Source of the DNA: Sphingomonadales bacterium
Lineage (GTDB): Bacteria > Pseudomonadota > Alphaproteobacteria > Sphingomonadales > Sphingomonadaceae
DNA length: 6,909 bases
Assembly: GCA_013298745.1 (NCBI GenBank)
Contig: JAAFIT010000132.1
Coordinates: 1-6,909 of the forward strand
Direction of reading: 5' to 3'
Part shown: piece after piece, positions 1 to 5,864 of the stretch
Layout: every line of letters starts with the position of its first letter
Position numbering within the stretch: the stretch's first letter is position 1
Program-made: the position numbers and the translations under genes
Notes under the pieces: generated by a model
Database searches by the model: none
The model's input: only the letters and a program-made list of their open reading frames with translations
What the model was told of the DNA's origin: nothing

Positions 1-472
1 TCGGCCCCAACTGGATGGTGCGGCCATCGCGGACGACACGATGTGCCGATGTGTCCATGACAATCCCGGCATGTTCGAGGTTGCCGCCCGACAGCGCCGG
101 ACGCAGGCGACGCAGCAAGGCGCGCAGCCGCGCCACCAGTTCGCGCGGTGAAAACGGCTTCGTCACATAATCATCGGCACCGGTTTCCAGCCCACGAATA
201 CGATCGGCCTCCTCGGCGCGCGCCGTCAGCATGACAATCGGCAGATTGGCGGTTGCCGGGGCACGGCGAAGACGGCGGCAGACTTCGATGCCCGACAGAT
301 TGGCGATCATCCAGTCAAGGATAACGAGATCGGGCTTTTCCTCTTGCGCCAGCACCAGGGCCTCCTCGCCGTCACCGGTGCGGATGACATCAAAGCCTTC
401 GCGTTCGAGATTGTAGCTGACCAGTTCGACAAGACTGGCATCGTCTTCGACGAGCAAGATTTTCGGGCGCAT
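1..472 (-). CDS. phoB: PhoB phosphate-regulon response regulator (3' end cut by window)
   Basis: This is an OmpR/PhoB-type transcription factor which, once phosphorylated by PhoR, binds Pho boxes and activates phosphate-starvation genes. The frame is open from the ATG at 472 to the window edge, giving 157 residues; a full PhoB is about 230, so most of the C-terminal winged-helix is missing. The receiver domain covers residues 3-120: acidic pair D10/D11, phosphoacceptor D53 in VILDWM, T83 in MLTAR, and K105 in the near-invariant DDYVTKPFSPRELVAR stretch. Residues 134-157 look like the first strands of the DNA-binding domain. A GGAGA Shine-Dalgarno lies 7 nt upstream of the ATG, and the gene starts 23 nt after phoU, so it is probably the last gene of the pst transcript. 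One oddity is Ala at residue 57, where the family normally has Pro. The PhoB assignment is strong from both sequence and context. Confidence 0.95.
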   Translation of the reverse strand, partial: MRPKILLVEDDASLVELVSYNLEREGFDVIRTGDGEEALVLAQEEKPDLVILDWMIANLSGIEVCRRLRRAPATANLPIVMLTARAEEADRIRGLETGADDYVTKPFSPRELVARLRALLRRLRPALSGGNLEHAGIVMDTSAHRVVRDGRTIQLGP

Positions 473-479
473 CGGCGGG

Positions 480-484
480 TCTCC
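480..484 (-). promoter_or_regulatory. Ribosome binding site of phoB
   Basis: On the minus strand this reads GGAGA, 7 nt before the ATG at 472. It lies in the 23-nt phoU-phoB gap and supports that ATG as the true start. Confidence 0.6.
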
Positions 485-495
485 GGCGGGTGGGA

Positions 496-1206
496 TCAGT
501 CGGGTCGGGTAAAGGTTGACGTGTCGTCGGATTTGGGCCGATCGATAAGATGTTCGCCGGTCACGGCAAAATAGACCATTTCGCCGATCGACGTGGCATG
601 GTCACCGATCCGTTCGAGATTCTTGGCGACGAACAGCAGATGCGTCGACGGCGTGATGTAATGCGGATTTTCCATCATGAACGTCAGCAACGAGCGGAAC
701 AGGCTGTTGTAGAAATCATCAACCTGCTGGTCGCGTTCATAGACGGCCCGCGCCAGCGCAATATCGCGATCGACAAAGGCATCCAGAACATCGCGGATCA
801 TCGCTATTGCCGCGCGCGCCATTTCCGGCACAATGACCACCGGCTCGATCGGCGGCGCCTGCGCCAGGGCCGATGCCCGCTTGGCGATATTCTTGGCATA
901 ATCACCGATGCGTTCGAGAACGCCGGCAATCTTCATGGCAGCAACGATCTCGCGCAGATCACCCGCCAGCGGCGCGCGCAGGGCAATGATGCGCACAGCC
1001 AGCGCCTCGGCTTCGGCTTCCAGCGCATCAATGCGCTTGTCATCCGCCACCACCTGGCGCGCCGCCTCGATATTGCGCGTCACCAGCGCCTCGACCGCCG
1101 CGCTGATCTGCAGTTCGCACAAGCCGCCCATCCGCGTGATGATCGCCCGCAACTGGGCGATATCCTCGTCGAATGATTTGACCGTGTGGGCGTTGTTGTC
1201 TGCCAT
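496..1206 (-). CDS. phoU: PhoU phosphate signalling regulator
   Basis: PhoU is a cytoplasmic, mostly helical protein that couples the Pst transporter to PhoR and holds the Pho regulon off when phosphate is plentiful. From the ATG at 1206 the product is 236 residues, close to the usual family length. It consists of two similar three-helix repeats. Each carries the metal-associated motif: E98-R-I-G-D102 in the first repeat and E198-R-I-G-D202 in the second, exactly 100 residues apart. The frame stays open upstream to 1293, inside pstB, but the residues before 1206 do not resemble PhoU, and a GAGAGG Shine-Dalgarno sits 6 nt before the ATG at 1206. The gene begins 10 nt after the pstB stop and ends 23 nt before phoB. 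The last 15 or so residues are a polar, probably disordered tail. Confidence 0.96.
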   Translation of the reverse strand: MADNNAHTVKSFDEDIAQLRAIITRMGGLCELQISAAVEALVTRNIEAARQVVADDKRIDALEAEAEALAVRIIALRAPLAGDLREIVAAMKIAGVLERIGDYAKNIAKRASALAQAPPIEPVVIVPEMARAAIAMIRDVLDAFVDRDIALARAVYERDQQVDDFYNSLFRSLLTFMMENPHYITPSTHLLFVAKNLERIGDHATSIGEMVYFAVTGEHLIDRPKSDDTSTFTRPD

Positions 1207-1212
1207 GATCTG

Positions 1213-1218
1213 CCTCTC
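1213..1218 (-). promoter_or_regulatory. Ribosome binding site that fixes the phoU start
   Basis: GAGAGG on the minus strand, overlapping the pstB stop codon and 6 nt before the ATG at 1206. It argues against the longer in-frame reading that begins inside pstB. The same hexamer precedes pstB. Confidence 0.6.
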
Positions 1219-2026
1219 AGCCGTACCGGCCGGTGATGTAGTCTTTGGTGCGGGTCTCGACGGGATTGGTGAAGATGGTCGACGTATCGCCATATTCGAC
1301 CATGGTGCCGAGGTGGAAAAACGCGGTTTTCTGCGAAACGCGTGCCGCCTGCTGCATATTGTGTGTCACGATGACGATGGCATAGCGACCGCGCAGATCA
1401 TCGATCAGTTCCTCGATCTTTGCTGTCGCGATCGGATCGAGCGCCGAGCAGGGTTCGTCCATCAGAATGACTTCAGGATCAACGGCGATGGCGCGCGCGA
1501 TGCACAGGCGCTGCTGTTGCCCGCCCGACATGGCGGTGCCGCTTTCGTTTAAGCGGTCCTTGACCTCGTCCCATAGCCCGGCCCGCTTCAGCGCGCTTTC
1601 GACGATGACATCGAACTCGGCCTTGCTGCGCGCCAGCCCATGGATGCGGGGGCCATAGGCGATGTTTTCATAAATCGATTTCGGGAACGGATTGGGCTTC
1701 TGAAACACCATGCCGACACGGGCGCGCAACTGCACCACATCCATGTCAGAGGCATAGATATCACGGCCATCAAGCTCGATCCGGCCTTCGACACGGGCAC
1801 TGTCCACCGTATCGTTCATCCGGTTGAAGCAGCGCAGGAAGGTGGACTTGCCACAACCCGAAGGCCCGATGAACGCCGTGACATTCTCACGACTGACATC
1901 GATCGAGACGTTTTTCAGCGCCTGCTTGGCGCCATAAAAGACGCTGACGTCACGCGCCGTCATCTTTGTCGTCACCTTGGGCGCGACTTCGGCGTTATGC
2001 CCCATGGGCAGCGAAACCTGGTTCAC
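1217..2026 (-). CDS. pstB: PstB phosphate ABC transporter ATP-binding protein
   Basis: PstB is the cytoplasmic ATPase that powers phosphate import through PstC-PstA. The product is 269 residues from a GTG start. All ABC ATPase motifs are present: Walker [10 protein letters not shown] at 54-62, Q-loop Q109 in the Pst-typical [14 protein letters not shown] stretch, signature SGGQQQR at 167-173, Walker B VILMDEP at 186-192 with catalytic E191, D-loop SALD, and switch H222 in VTHNMQQ. The GTG at 2026 overlaps the pstA stop by four bases (GTGA) and has GAGAGG 5 nt upstream. Later in-frame ATG codons at residues 8 and 22 are possible starts, but residue 8 has no good ribosome site in front of it. 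The FQKPNPFP motif and the neighbours make phosphate specificity secure. Confidence 0.97.
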   Translation of the reverse strand: MNQVSLPMGHNAEVAPKVTTKMTARDVSVFYGAKQALKNVSIDVSRENVTAFIGPSGCGKSTFLRCFNRMNDTVDSARVEGRIELDGRDIYASDMDVVQLRARVGMVFQKPNPFPKSIYENIAYGPRIHGLARSKAEFDVIVESALKRAGLWDEVKDRLNESGTAMSGGQQQRLCIARAIAVDPEVILMDEPCSALDPIATAKIEELIDDLRGRYAIVIVTHNMQQAARVSQKTAFFHLGTMVEYGDTSTIFTNPVETRTKDYITGRYG

Positions 2027-3333
2027 CAGCGCCTCTCGAAACGGTTACGAAGATAGATGGCGACGCTGTTCAGCAGCGCCAAAATGATCAGCAGCACGAT
2101 GATCGCGGCCGAGGTCTTTTCAACAAAGCCGCGTTGAACATCATCCGACCACAGGAAAATCTGCACCGGCAGCACTGTTGCCGGCGAGGTGAGCCCCGTC
2201 GGTGTATCGGTGACGAAGGCGCGCATGCCGATGAGCAGGAGCGGCGCGGTTTCGCCGAGCGCGCGTGCCATGCCGATGATGGTGCCGGTCATGATGCCCG
2301 GTAGCGCCAGCGGCAAGACATGCTGGAACACCACCTGCACCGGCGATGCGCCAACGCCCAAGGCAGCATCGCGGATCGAAGGCGGTACCGCCTTGATCGC
2401 TACCCGCGCCGCGATGACGATGACGGGCAAGGTCATCAGCGCCAATGTCAAACCACCGACCAGCGGTGACGACCGCGGCATGTTGAAGACATTGAGAAAC
2501 ACCGCCAGCCCGAGCAGGCCGAAAATAATCGAGGGGACCGCAGCGAGATTGTTGATCGAAACTTCGATCAGATCGGTCCAGCGGTTCTTGGGGGCGAATT
2601 CCTCTAGATAGATCGCCGCCAGCACGCCGATCGGAAACGCCAGACCGATGGTGACGAGCAGCGTCAGCAACGAACCAAGTGCTGCCCCCCAGATACCTGC
2701 AAGCTCGGGATTGGTGGAATCGGCAGTGCTGGTGAAGATGCTGTTGAAGCTGGTCCGCAAGCGACCATCAGCCTCCAGCGCACGCCAGGCCGCAATATCC
2801 TTGTCGCTGACGCCGCGCGAAATTTCCGGCTCATCAAGATCGAACTTGCCCTTGGACAGCAGATCGATGCTGCTCTTTACCGGCACCCACACGGTCCGCG
2901 TCGTGCCCAGGATCGCCGGATCGGCCTCGACGGCGGTGCGCAGATCAAGCCAGGCGCCTTCGCTGATCACATTGGCGGCAGGTCCAAGCTGCTTGGCTGA
3001 TGTCACCATGAGATCGGAAAAGCTGCCCTTGCGAATGGCGGTCAGCCCATCGGGGCCGCGCGCTGCCGCAGGGTCGATCCCCAGTGCCGCAGGATCGAAA
3101 CTTACCTCCAGCCGCACTTCACTGTGGCGAAAGCCCGACGCACCATCGCGGATGATCGTGTAAAGCAAAAACGCGAGAAAAAACGCGGCAAGGCTCAGCG
3201 CCCCCAGCCCCAGCGCCTTAAATATTCGCTCGGATCGGTAGCGCGCCGCGATGCGACCGCGCATTTCGGCCGTCCCCCAATCGGTGGGCGGCTTGGTCCC
3301 GATGACAGGCTTTCCAGGCTGGTCAGACGCCAT
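2023..3333 (-). CDS. pstA: PstA phosphate ABC transporter permease, long N-terminal form
   Basis: PstA is one of the two inner-membrane channel subunits of the phosphate importer. At 436 residues it is far longer than the roughly 300-residue E. coli protein. Residues 1-38 are a basic cytoplasmic tail containing PTDW; one membrane helix follows at about 40-61, then about 150 hydrophilic residues (62-213) likely to be periplasmic. This layout matches the N-terminal extension known as DUF3333 in many proteobacterial PstA proteins, a label I give from memory. The permease core runs from about 214 to the end, with an EAA-type ATPase-coupling loop near 321-346 ([10 protein letters not shown]) and the conserved R357-A-L-G-E361 segment. 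The ATG at 3333 shares one base with the pstC stop (TGATG). A second ATG at 3264 has a purine-rich site upstream, but it would lose the PTDW segment, which I remember as conserved, so the longer form is preferred. Confidence 0.95.
   Translation of the reverse strand: MASDQPGKPVIGTKPPTDWGTAEMRGRIAARYRSERIFKALGLGALSLAAFFLAFLLYTIIRDGASGFRHSEVRLEVSFDPAALGIDPAAARGPDGLTAIRKGSFSDLMVTSAKQLGPAANVISEGAWLDLRTAVEADPAILGTTRTVWVPVKSSIDLLSKGKFDLDEPEISRGVSDKDIAAWRALEADGRLRTSFNSIFTSTADSTNPELAGIWGAALGSLLTLLVTIGLAFPIGVLAAIYLEEFAPKNRWTDLIEVSINNLAAVPSIIFGLLGLAVFLNVFNMPRSSPLVGGLTLALMTLPVIVIAARVAIKAVPPSIRDAALGVGASPVQVVFQHVLPLALPGIMTGTIIGMARALGETAPLLLIGMRAFVTDTPTGLTSPATVLPVQIFLWSDDVQRGFVEKTSAAIIVLLIILALLNSVAIYLRNRFERRW
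2032..2037 (-). promoter_or_regulatory. Ribosome binding site that fixes the GTG start of pstB
   Basis: GAGAGG on the minus strand lies inside the 3' end of pstA, 5 nt before the GTG at 2026. It favours GTG over the ATG seven codons further in. The GTGA overlap suggests translational coupling from pstA. Confidence 0.6.
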
Positions 3334-4724
3334 CAGTCATACGCCTCGCGATACTTCTTCACGACAGCCAGCGCGTAGATGTTGAGAACAAGCGTGATGA
3401 CGAACAGCGCAAGACCCAGCGCAAAGGCGGACAGGGTCTTGGGACTGTCGAACTCCTGGTCGCCGGTCAACAAGGCAACAATCTGGGCGGTGACGGTCGT
3501 CACGCTCGAAAACGGATTGAGCGTCAGATTGGCCGCCAGCCCGGCTGCCATCACGACGATCATGGTTTCGCCAATGGCACGGCTCACGGCGAGCAGCACG
3601 CCCCCGACTATACCCGGCAGTGCCGCCGGCACCAGCACGCGCTTGACGGTTTCCGACTTGGTTGCCCCCATCGCCAGACTGCCGTCGCGCATCGATTGCG
3701 GTACCGCCATCAAGGCATCGTCGGCCATCGACGAGACAAAGGGGATGATCATGATGCCCATCACAAGCCCTGCCGCGAGCGCGCTTTCGGCCGAGGCATC
3801 GGCATAGCCCATCGACACCGCAAAATTGCGCACGGCCGGCGCAACCGTGAGCGCAGCAAAAAAGCCATAGACCACCGTCGGCACGCCGGCGAGCAGTTCG
3901 AGCATCGGCTTCAGATAGCGCCTTACGGCCGGATCGGCATATTGGGTCAGGTAGATGGCCGCCATCAGACCCAGCGGAATGGCGACCAGCATGGCGATGA
4001 TCGCGCCGATGAAAATCGTCCCCCAGAACAATGGCACCGCGCCAAAGGCGCCGCTCGAGCCGACCTGATCGGCGCGGATCGCCGTCTGCGGTGACCATTG
4101 CGTGCCGAACAGAAATTCGACCGGCGAAACCTTTTCAAAAAACCGCAGGGATTCGAACACCAGCGACAGCACAATCCCGAGCGTTGTCAGAATGGCGACC
4201 AGCGATGCCAGAATCAGCGTCCAGGTCACCAGCCGTTCGACGCGATTGCGGGCGCGAAAATCAGGCCGCAGCCGCGAAAAGCCCCACAGCGCCCCCACAC
4301 AAAACAGCGTGACCGCCAGGCCGCCGGCAATCGCGTTAAACGTGTTGCGCGTCGCCACATAGTGCGGCACCACAACAGCAGTTGCGGGGTTGAACGCGGC
4401 TTCAACATCGCCTGACGCCAGACCACGCACTTCATTCATGAAGGCGGCGGTATCGAGCGGCGTCGAGGGCCGCGCTGCCGCGGGGACGGATGCCAGCACC
4501 GTCCGTTCGACAATCGCTTCGCCCGTGATGGCCCACGCCGCCAGCAGCACCAGCGCCGGCGCCAACGCAAGTACCGCAACATAACTGCCGTGATAGCCCG
4601 GCAGCGAATGCACCGCACCGATGCGACCACCCTTCTGGACGAAACCGGCGGCGCGTGCGCGGCCGGCAAAATAGGCAATCCCGCCTAGCAGCAACAGCAA
4701 GAGCAAGATGATGGACAGCGACAT
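3333..4724 (-). CDS. pstC: PstC phosphate ABC transporter permease, long N-terminal form
   Basis: PstC is the partner channel subunit of PstA in the inner membrane. The product is 463 residues, against about 320 in E. coli. Residues 1-20 form a Leu-rich helix, followed by the motif HSLPGYHG at 39-46 and a second helix at about 48-66. A hydrophilic stretch (67-128) then leads to helices near 130-149 and 166-190. This region fits the extension called DUF3708 in alphaproteobacterial and related PstC (named from memory). The usual PstC signature FGTQWSP lies at 206-212, and the permease core begins at about 228. The ATPase-coupling loop is near 345-372 (MRDGSLAMGAT), and R382-A-I-G-E386 matches the conserved Arg and Glu region of PstC. 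The ATG directly abuts the pstS stop (TAAATG) with no strong Shine-Dalgarno, so translation probably depends on ribosomes arriving from pstS. Confidence 0.96.
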   Translation of the reverse strand: MSLSIILLLLLLLGGIAYFAGRARAAGFVQKGGRIGAVHSLPGYHGSYVAVLALAPALVLLAAWAITGEAIVERTVLASVPAAARPSTPLDTAAFMNEVRGLASGDVEAAFNPATAVVVPHYVATRNTFNAIAGGLAVTLFCVGALWGFSRLRPDFRARNRVERLVTWTLILASLVAILTTLGIVLSLVFESLRFFEKVSPVEFLFGTQWSPQTAIRADQVGSSGAFGAVPLFWGTIFIGAIIAMLVAIPLGLMAAIYLTQYADPAVRRYLKPMLELLAGVPTVVYGFFAALTVAPAVRNFAVSMGYADASAESALAAGLVMGIMIIPFVSSMADDALMAVPQSMRDGSLAMGATKSETVKRVLVPAALPGIVGGVLLAVSRAIGETMIVVMAAGLAANLTLNPFSSVTTVTAQIVALLTGDQEFDSPKTLSAFALGLALFVITLVLNIYALAVVKKYREAYD

Positions 4725-5774
4725 TTACAGCACTGCCGGATCGAGCAGGGTCAGATCACGCGCGGCAGCGGCGTTCTTGGCCCGCACCTCGGGCGGCGAG
4801 GCGACAAGGCCGCGGCGGGACAAATAGCCGCCCGGTCCCCAGGTCGCTTCCTTGGTGAACTCGGCAAGAAACTCCGCCATGCCGCGCACGGCACGGACAT
4901 GTTGGGCCTTGACGTAAAAAAACAGCGCCCGTGACGCTGGATATTTGAAGCTCGAAATATTGTCATAGGTTGCCGGCACGCCGTTCAACGGCACATCCTT
5001 CACCTTATCGGAATTTTCTTCCAGGAACGAGAAACCGAACACGCCCAGCGAATTGGGATTGGCGTTGAGTTTCTGGACGATCAGATTGTCGTTTTCGCCG
5101 CCTTCGACATAAGGGCCGTCCTCGCGGACGCGGCTGCAGATTGTCTTGAATTTTGTCTCGTCGCTTTTCTTCAAGGCCAGCATCTCAGGCTCGGTCTCGC
5201 AACCCTTGATCATGAACAACTCGTTGAAGCTGTCGCGCGTTCCCGATGTCGGCGGCGGACCGATGACTTCGATGCGGATCGCAGGCAGCGCCGGATTGAC
5301 GTCGGCCCAGGTGCGCGCGGTGTTCTTGCCGCGGCCAAAGGGGTCAGCCGCCAGCGCGCGATAGACGTCGCGTTCGGACATGCTGGGGAAATTGGCGCGG
5401 CGCGCTTGCGCAATCACCAGTCCATCGAGGCCGATCTGCACTTCGATCAAGCCGTTGACCCCGTGCTTGATGCAATCCTCAACTTCGCTCTTCTTGATCC
5501 GGCGCGAGGCGTTGGCGATATCGGGAAACTGCTGGCCAACGCCGGCACACAGCAATTTGATGCCACCACCCGTGCCGGTCGATTCGACGATCGGTGCAGC
5601 ATATTGCGGCCAGGCGCGCTTGAATTGCTCCGCCACGGCGGTGGTGAACGGATAGACCGTCGAAGATCCGACAATCCTGATCTGGGTGCGCGTGCTGCCC
5701 GAACAGCCGACAAGCAGGACGCAGACCGAAACAGCGGCCAGCATCATCCTCCGGCTGGTCGCTATGCGTTTCAC
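4725..5774 (-). CDS. pstS: PstS phosphate-binding protein, predicted lipoprotein
   Basis: PstS binds phosphate outside the inner membrane and delivers it to PstC-PstA. The product is 349 residues from a GTG start at 5774, chosen because GAGGAGA lies 4 nt upstream; ATG codons at residues 10 and 11 lack a well-spaced site and would cut off the basic start of the signal peptide. Residues 1-23 form a signal peptide ending in a lipobox, L21-V-G-C24, so C24 is probably lipidated. The mature protein shows the phosphate-binding loops expected of this family: IVGSSTVYPFT at 34-44, STGTGGGIK at 65-73, DIANASRRI at 85-93 and TSGTRDSF at 176-183. C76 and C101, and a further cysteine pair around residues 190-215, could form disulphides. 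It is first in the pstS-pstC-pstA-pstB set and follows the only sizeable intergenic gap. Substrate specificity rests on motifs and context together. Confidence 0.96.
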   Translation of the reverse strand: MKRIATSRRMMLAAVSVCVLLVGCSGSTRTQIRIVGSSTVYPFTTAVAEQFKRAWPQYAAPIVESTGTGGGIKLLCAGVGQQFPDIANASRRIKKSEVEDCIKHGVNGLIEVQIGLDGLVIAQARRANFPSMSERDVYRALAADPFGRGKNTARTWADVNPALPAIRIEVIGPPPTSGTRDSFNELFMIKGCETEPEMLALKKSDETKFKTICSRVREDGPYVEGGENDNLIVQKLNANPNSLGVFGFSFLEENSDKVKDVPLNGVPATYDNISSFKYPASRALFFYVKAQHVRAVRGMAEFLAEFTKEATWGPGGYLSRRGLVASPPEVRAKNAAAARDLTLLDPAVL

Positions 5775-5778
5775 CCTG

Positions 5779-5785
5779 TCTCCTC
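5779..5785 (-). promoter_or_regulatory. Ribosome binding site that fixes the GTG start of pstS
   Basis: GAGGAGA on the minus strand, 4 nt before the GTG at 5774. It is the strongest Shine-Dalgarno in the window, which fits the high expression expected of a binding protein. Confidence 0.65.
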
Positions 5786-5797
5786 AAAACCTGCCGC

Positions 5798-5818
5798 GAC
5801 CTTGCCTGTGGCCAAGTC
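5798..5818 (-). other. Imperfect hairpin in the pstS leader
   Basis: The arms 5801-5806 and 5810-5816 can pair (CTTGCC with GGCCAAG, one bulged base) around a TGT loop, and the bases further out pair partly. On the transcribed strand a short TTTT run follows about 8 nt after the stem, too far away and too short for a convincing terminator. The element lies between the candidate promoter and the ribosome site of pstS. It may be a weak attenuator, a leader structure or chance. Confidence 0.25.
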
Positions 5819-5828
5819 GTCTGCGCTC

Positions 5829-5834
5829 GCGATA
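5829..5834 (-). promoter_or_regulatory. Possible -10 element of the pstS promoter
   Basis: Reads TATCGC on the minus strand, 10 nt downstream of the candidate Pho box, which is the spacing expected for a PhoB-activated promoter where the box replaces the -35. The match to TATAAT is only three of six, so position is the main support. Confidence 0.25.
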
Positions 5835-5844
5835 GCGACGCCGG

Positions 5845-5862
5845 ATGTTGCTAATATGACGT
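5845..5862 (-). promoter_or_regulatory. Candidate Pho box (PhoB binding site) upstream of pstS
   Basis: On the minus strand this reads ACGTCAT-ATTA-GCAACAT: two 7-base half-sites with an 11-base repeat, as in the Pho box CTGTCAT-N4-CTGTCAT. The first half matches the consensus at five of seven bases and the second at three of seven, so it is a degenerate box. It begins immediately after the phoR stop and lies about 70 nt before the pstS start, where an autoregulated pst promoter is expected. Location supports it more than the sequence does. Confidence 0.4.
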
Positions 5863-5864
5863 TA

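Noticed and set aside
550..1176. A 208-codon plus-strand open frame opposite phoU, and other long plus-strand frames such as 908-1552 and 1640-2056
   Set aside because: They lie entirely opposite well-supported genes, have low-complexity Arg/His/Asp-rich translations, no ribosome sites and no recognisable domain. GC-rich DNA commonly leaves such frames open.
1207..1293. In-frame 29-codon upstream extension of phoU overlapping pstB
   Set aside because: The extra residues are Pro/Ser/Arg-rich and unlike PhoU. The ATG at 1206 has a well-placed GAGAGG and gives normal family length.
3337..4098. A 253-codon minus-strand frame inside pstC
   Set aside because: It is a shifted reading of pstC, rich in Arg and Gly, with no domain. 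The true frame gives a complete PstC with all motifs.
5798..5830. Rho-independent terminator after phoR
   Set aside because: The stem is short and bulged, and the only T run is four bases long and 8 nt away, so it does not meet the usual pattern.
5824..5837. Small inverted repeat CGCT-N6-AGCG in the phoR-pstS gap
   Set aside because: A four-base stem with a six-base spacer is expected by chance in this composition; it also overlaps the possible -10.
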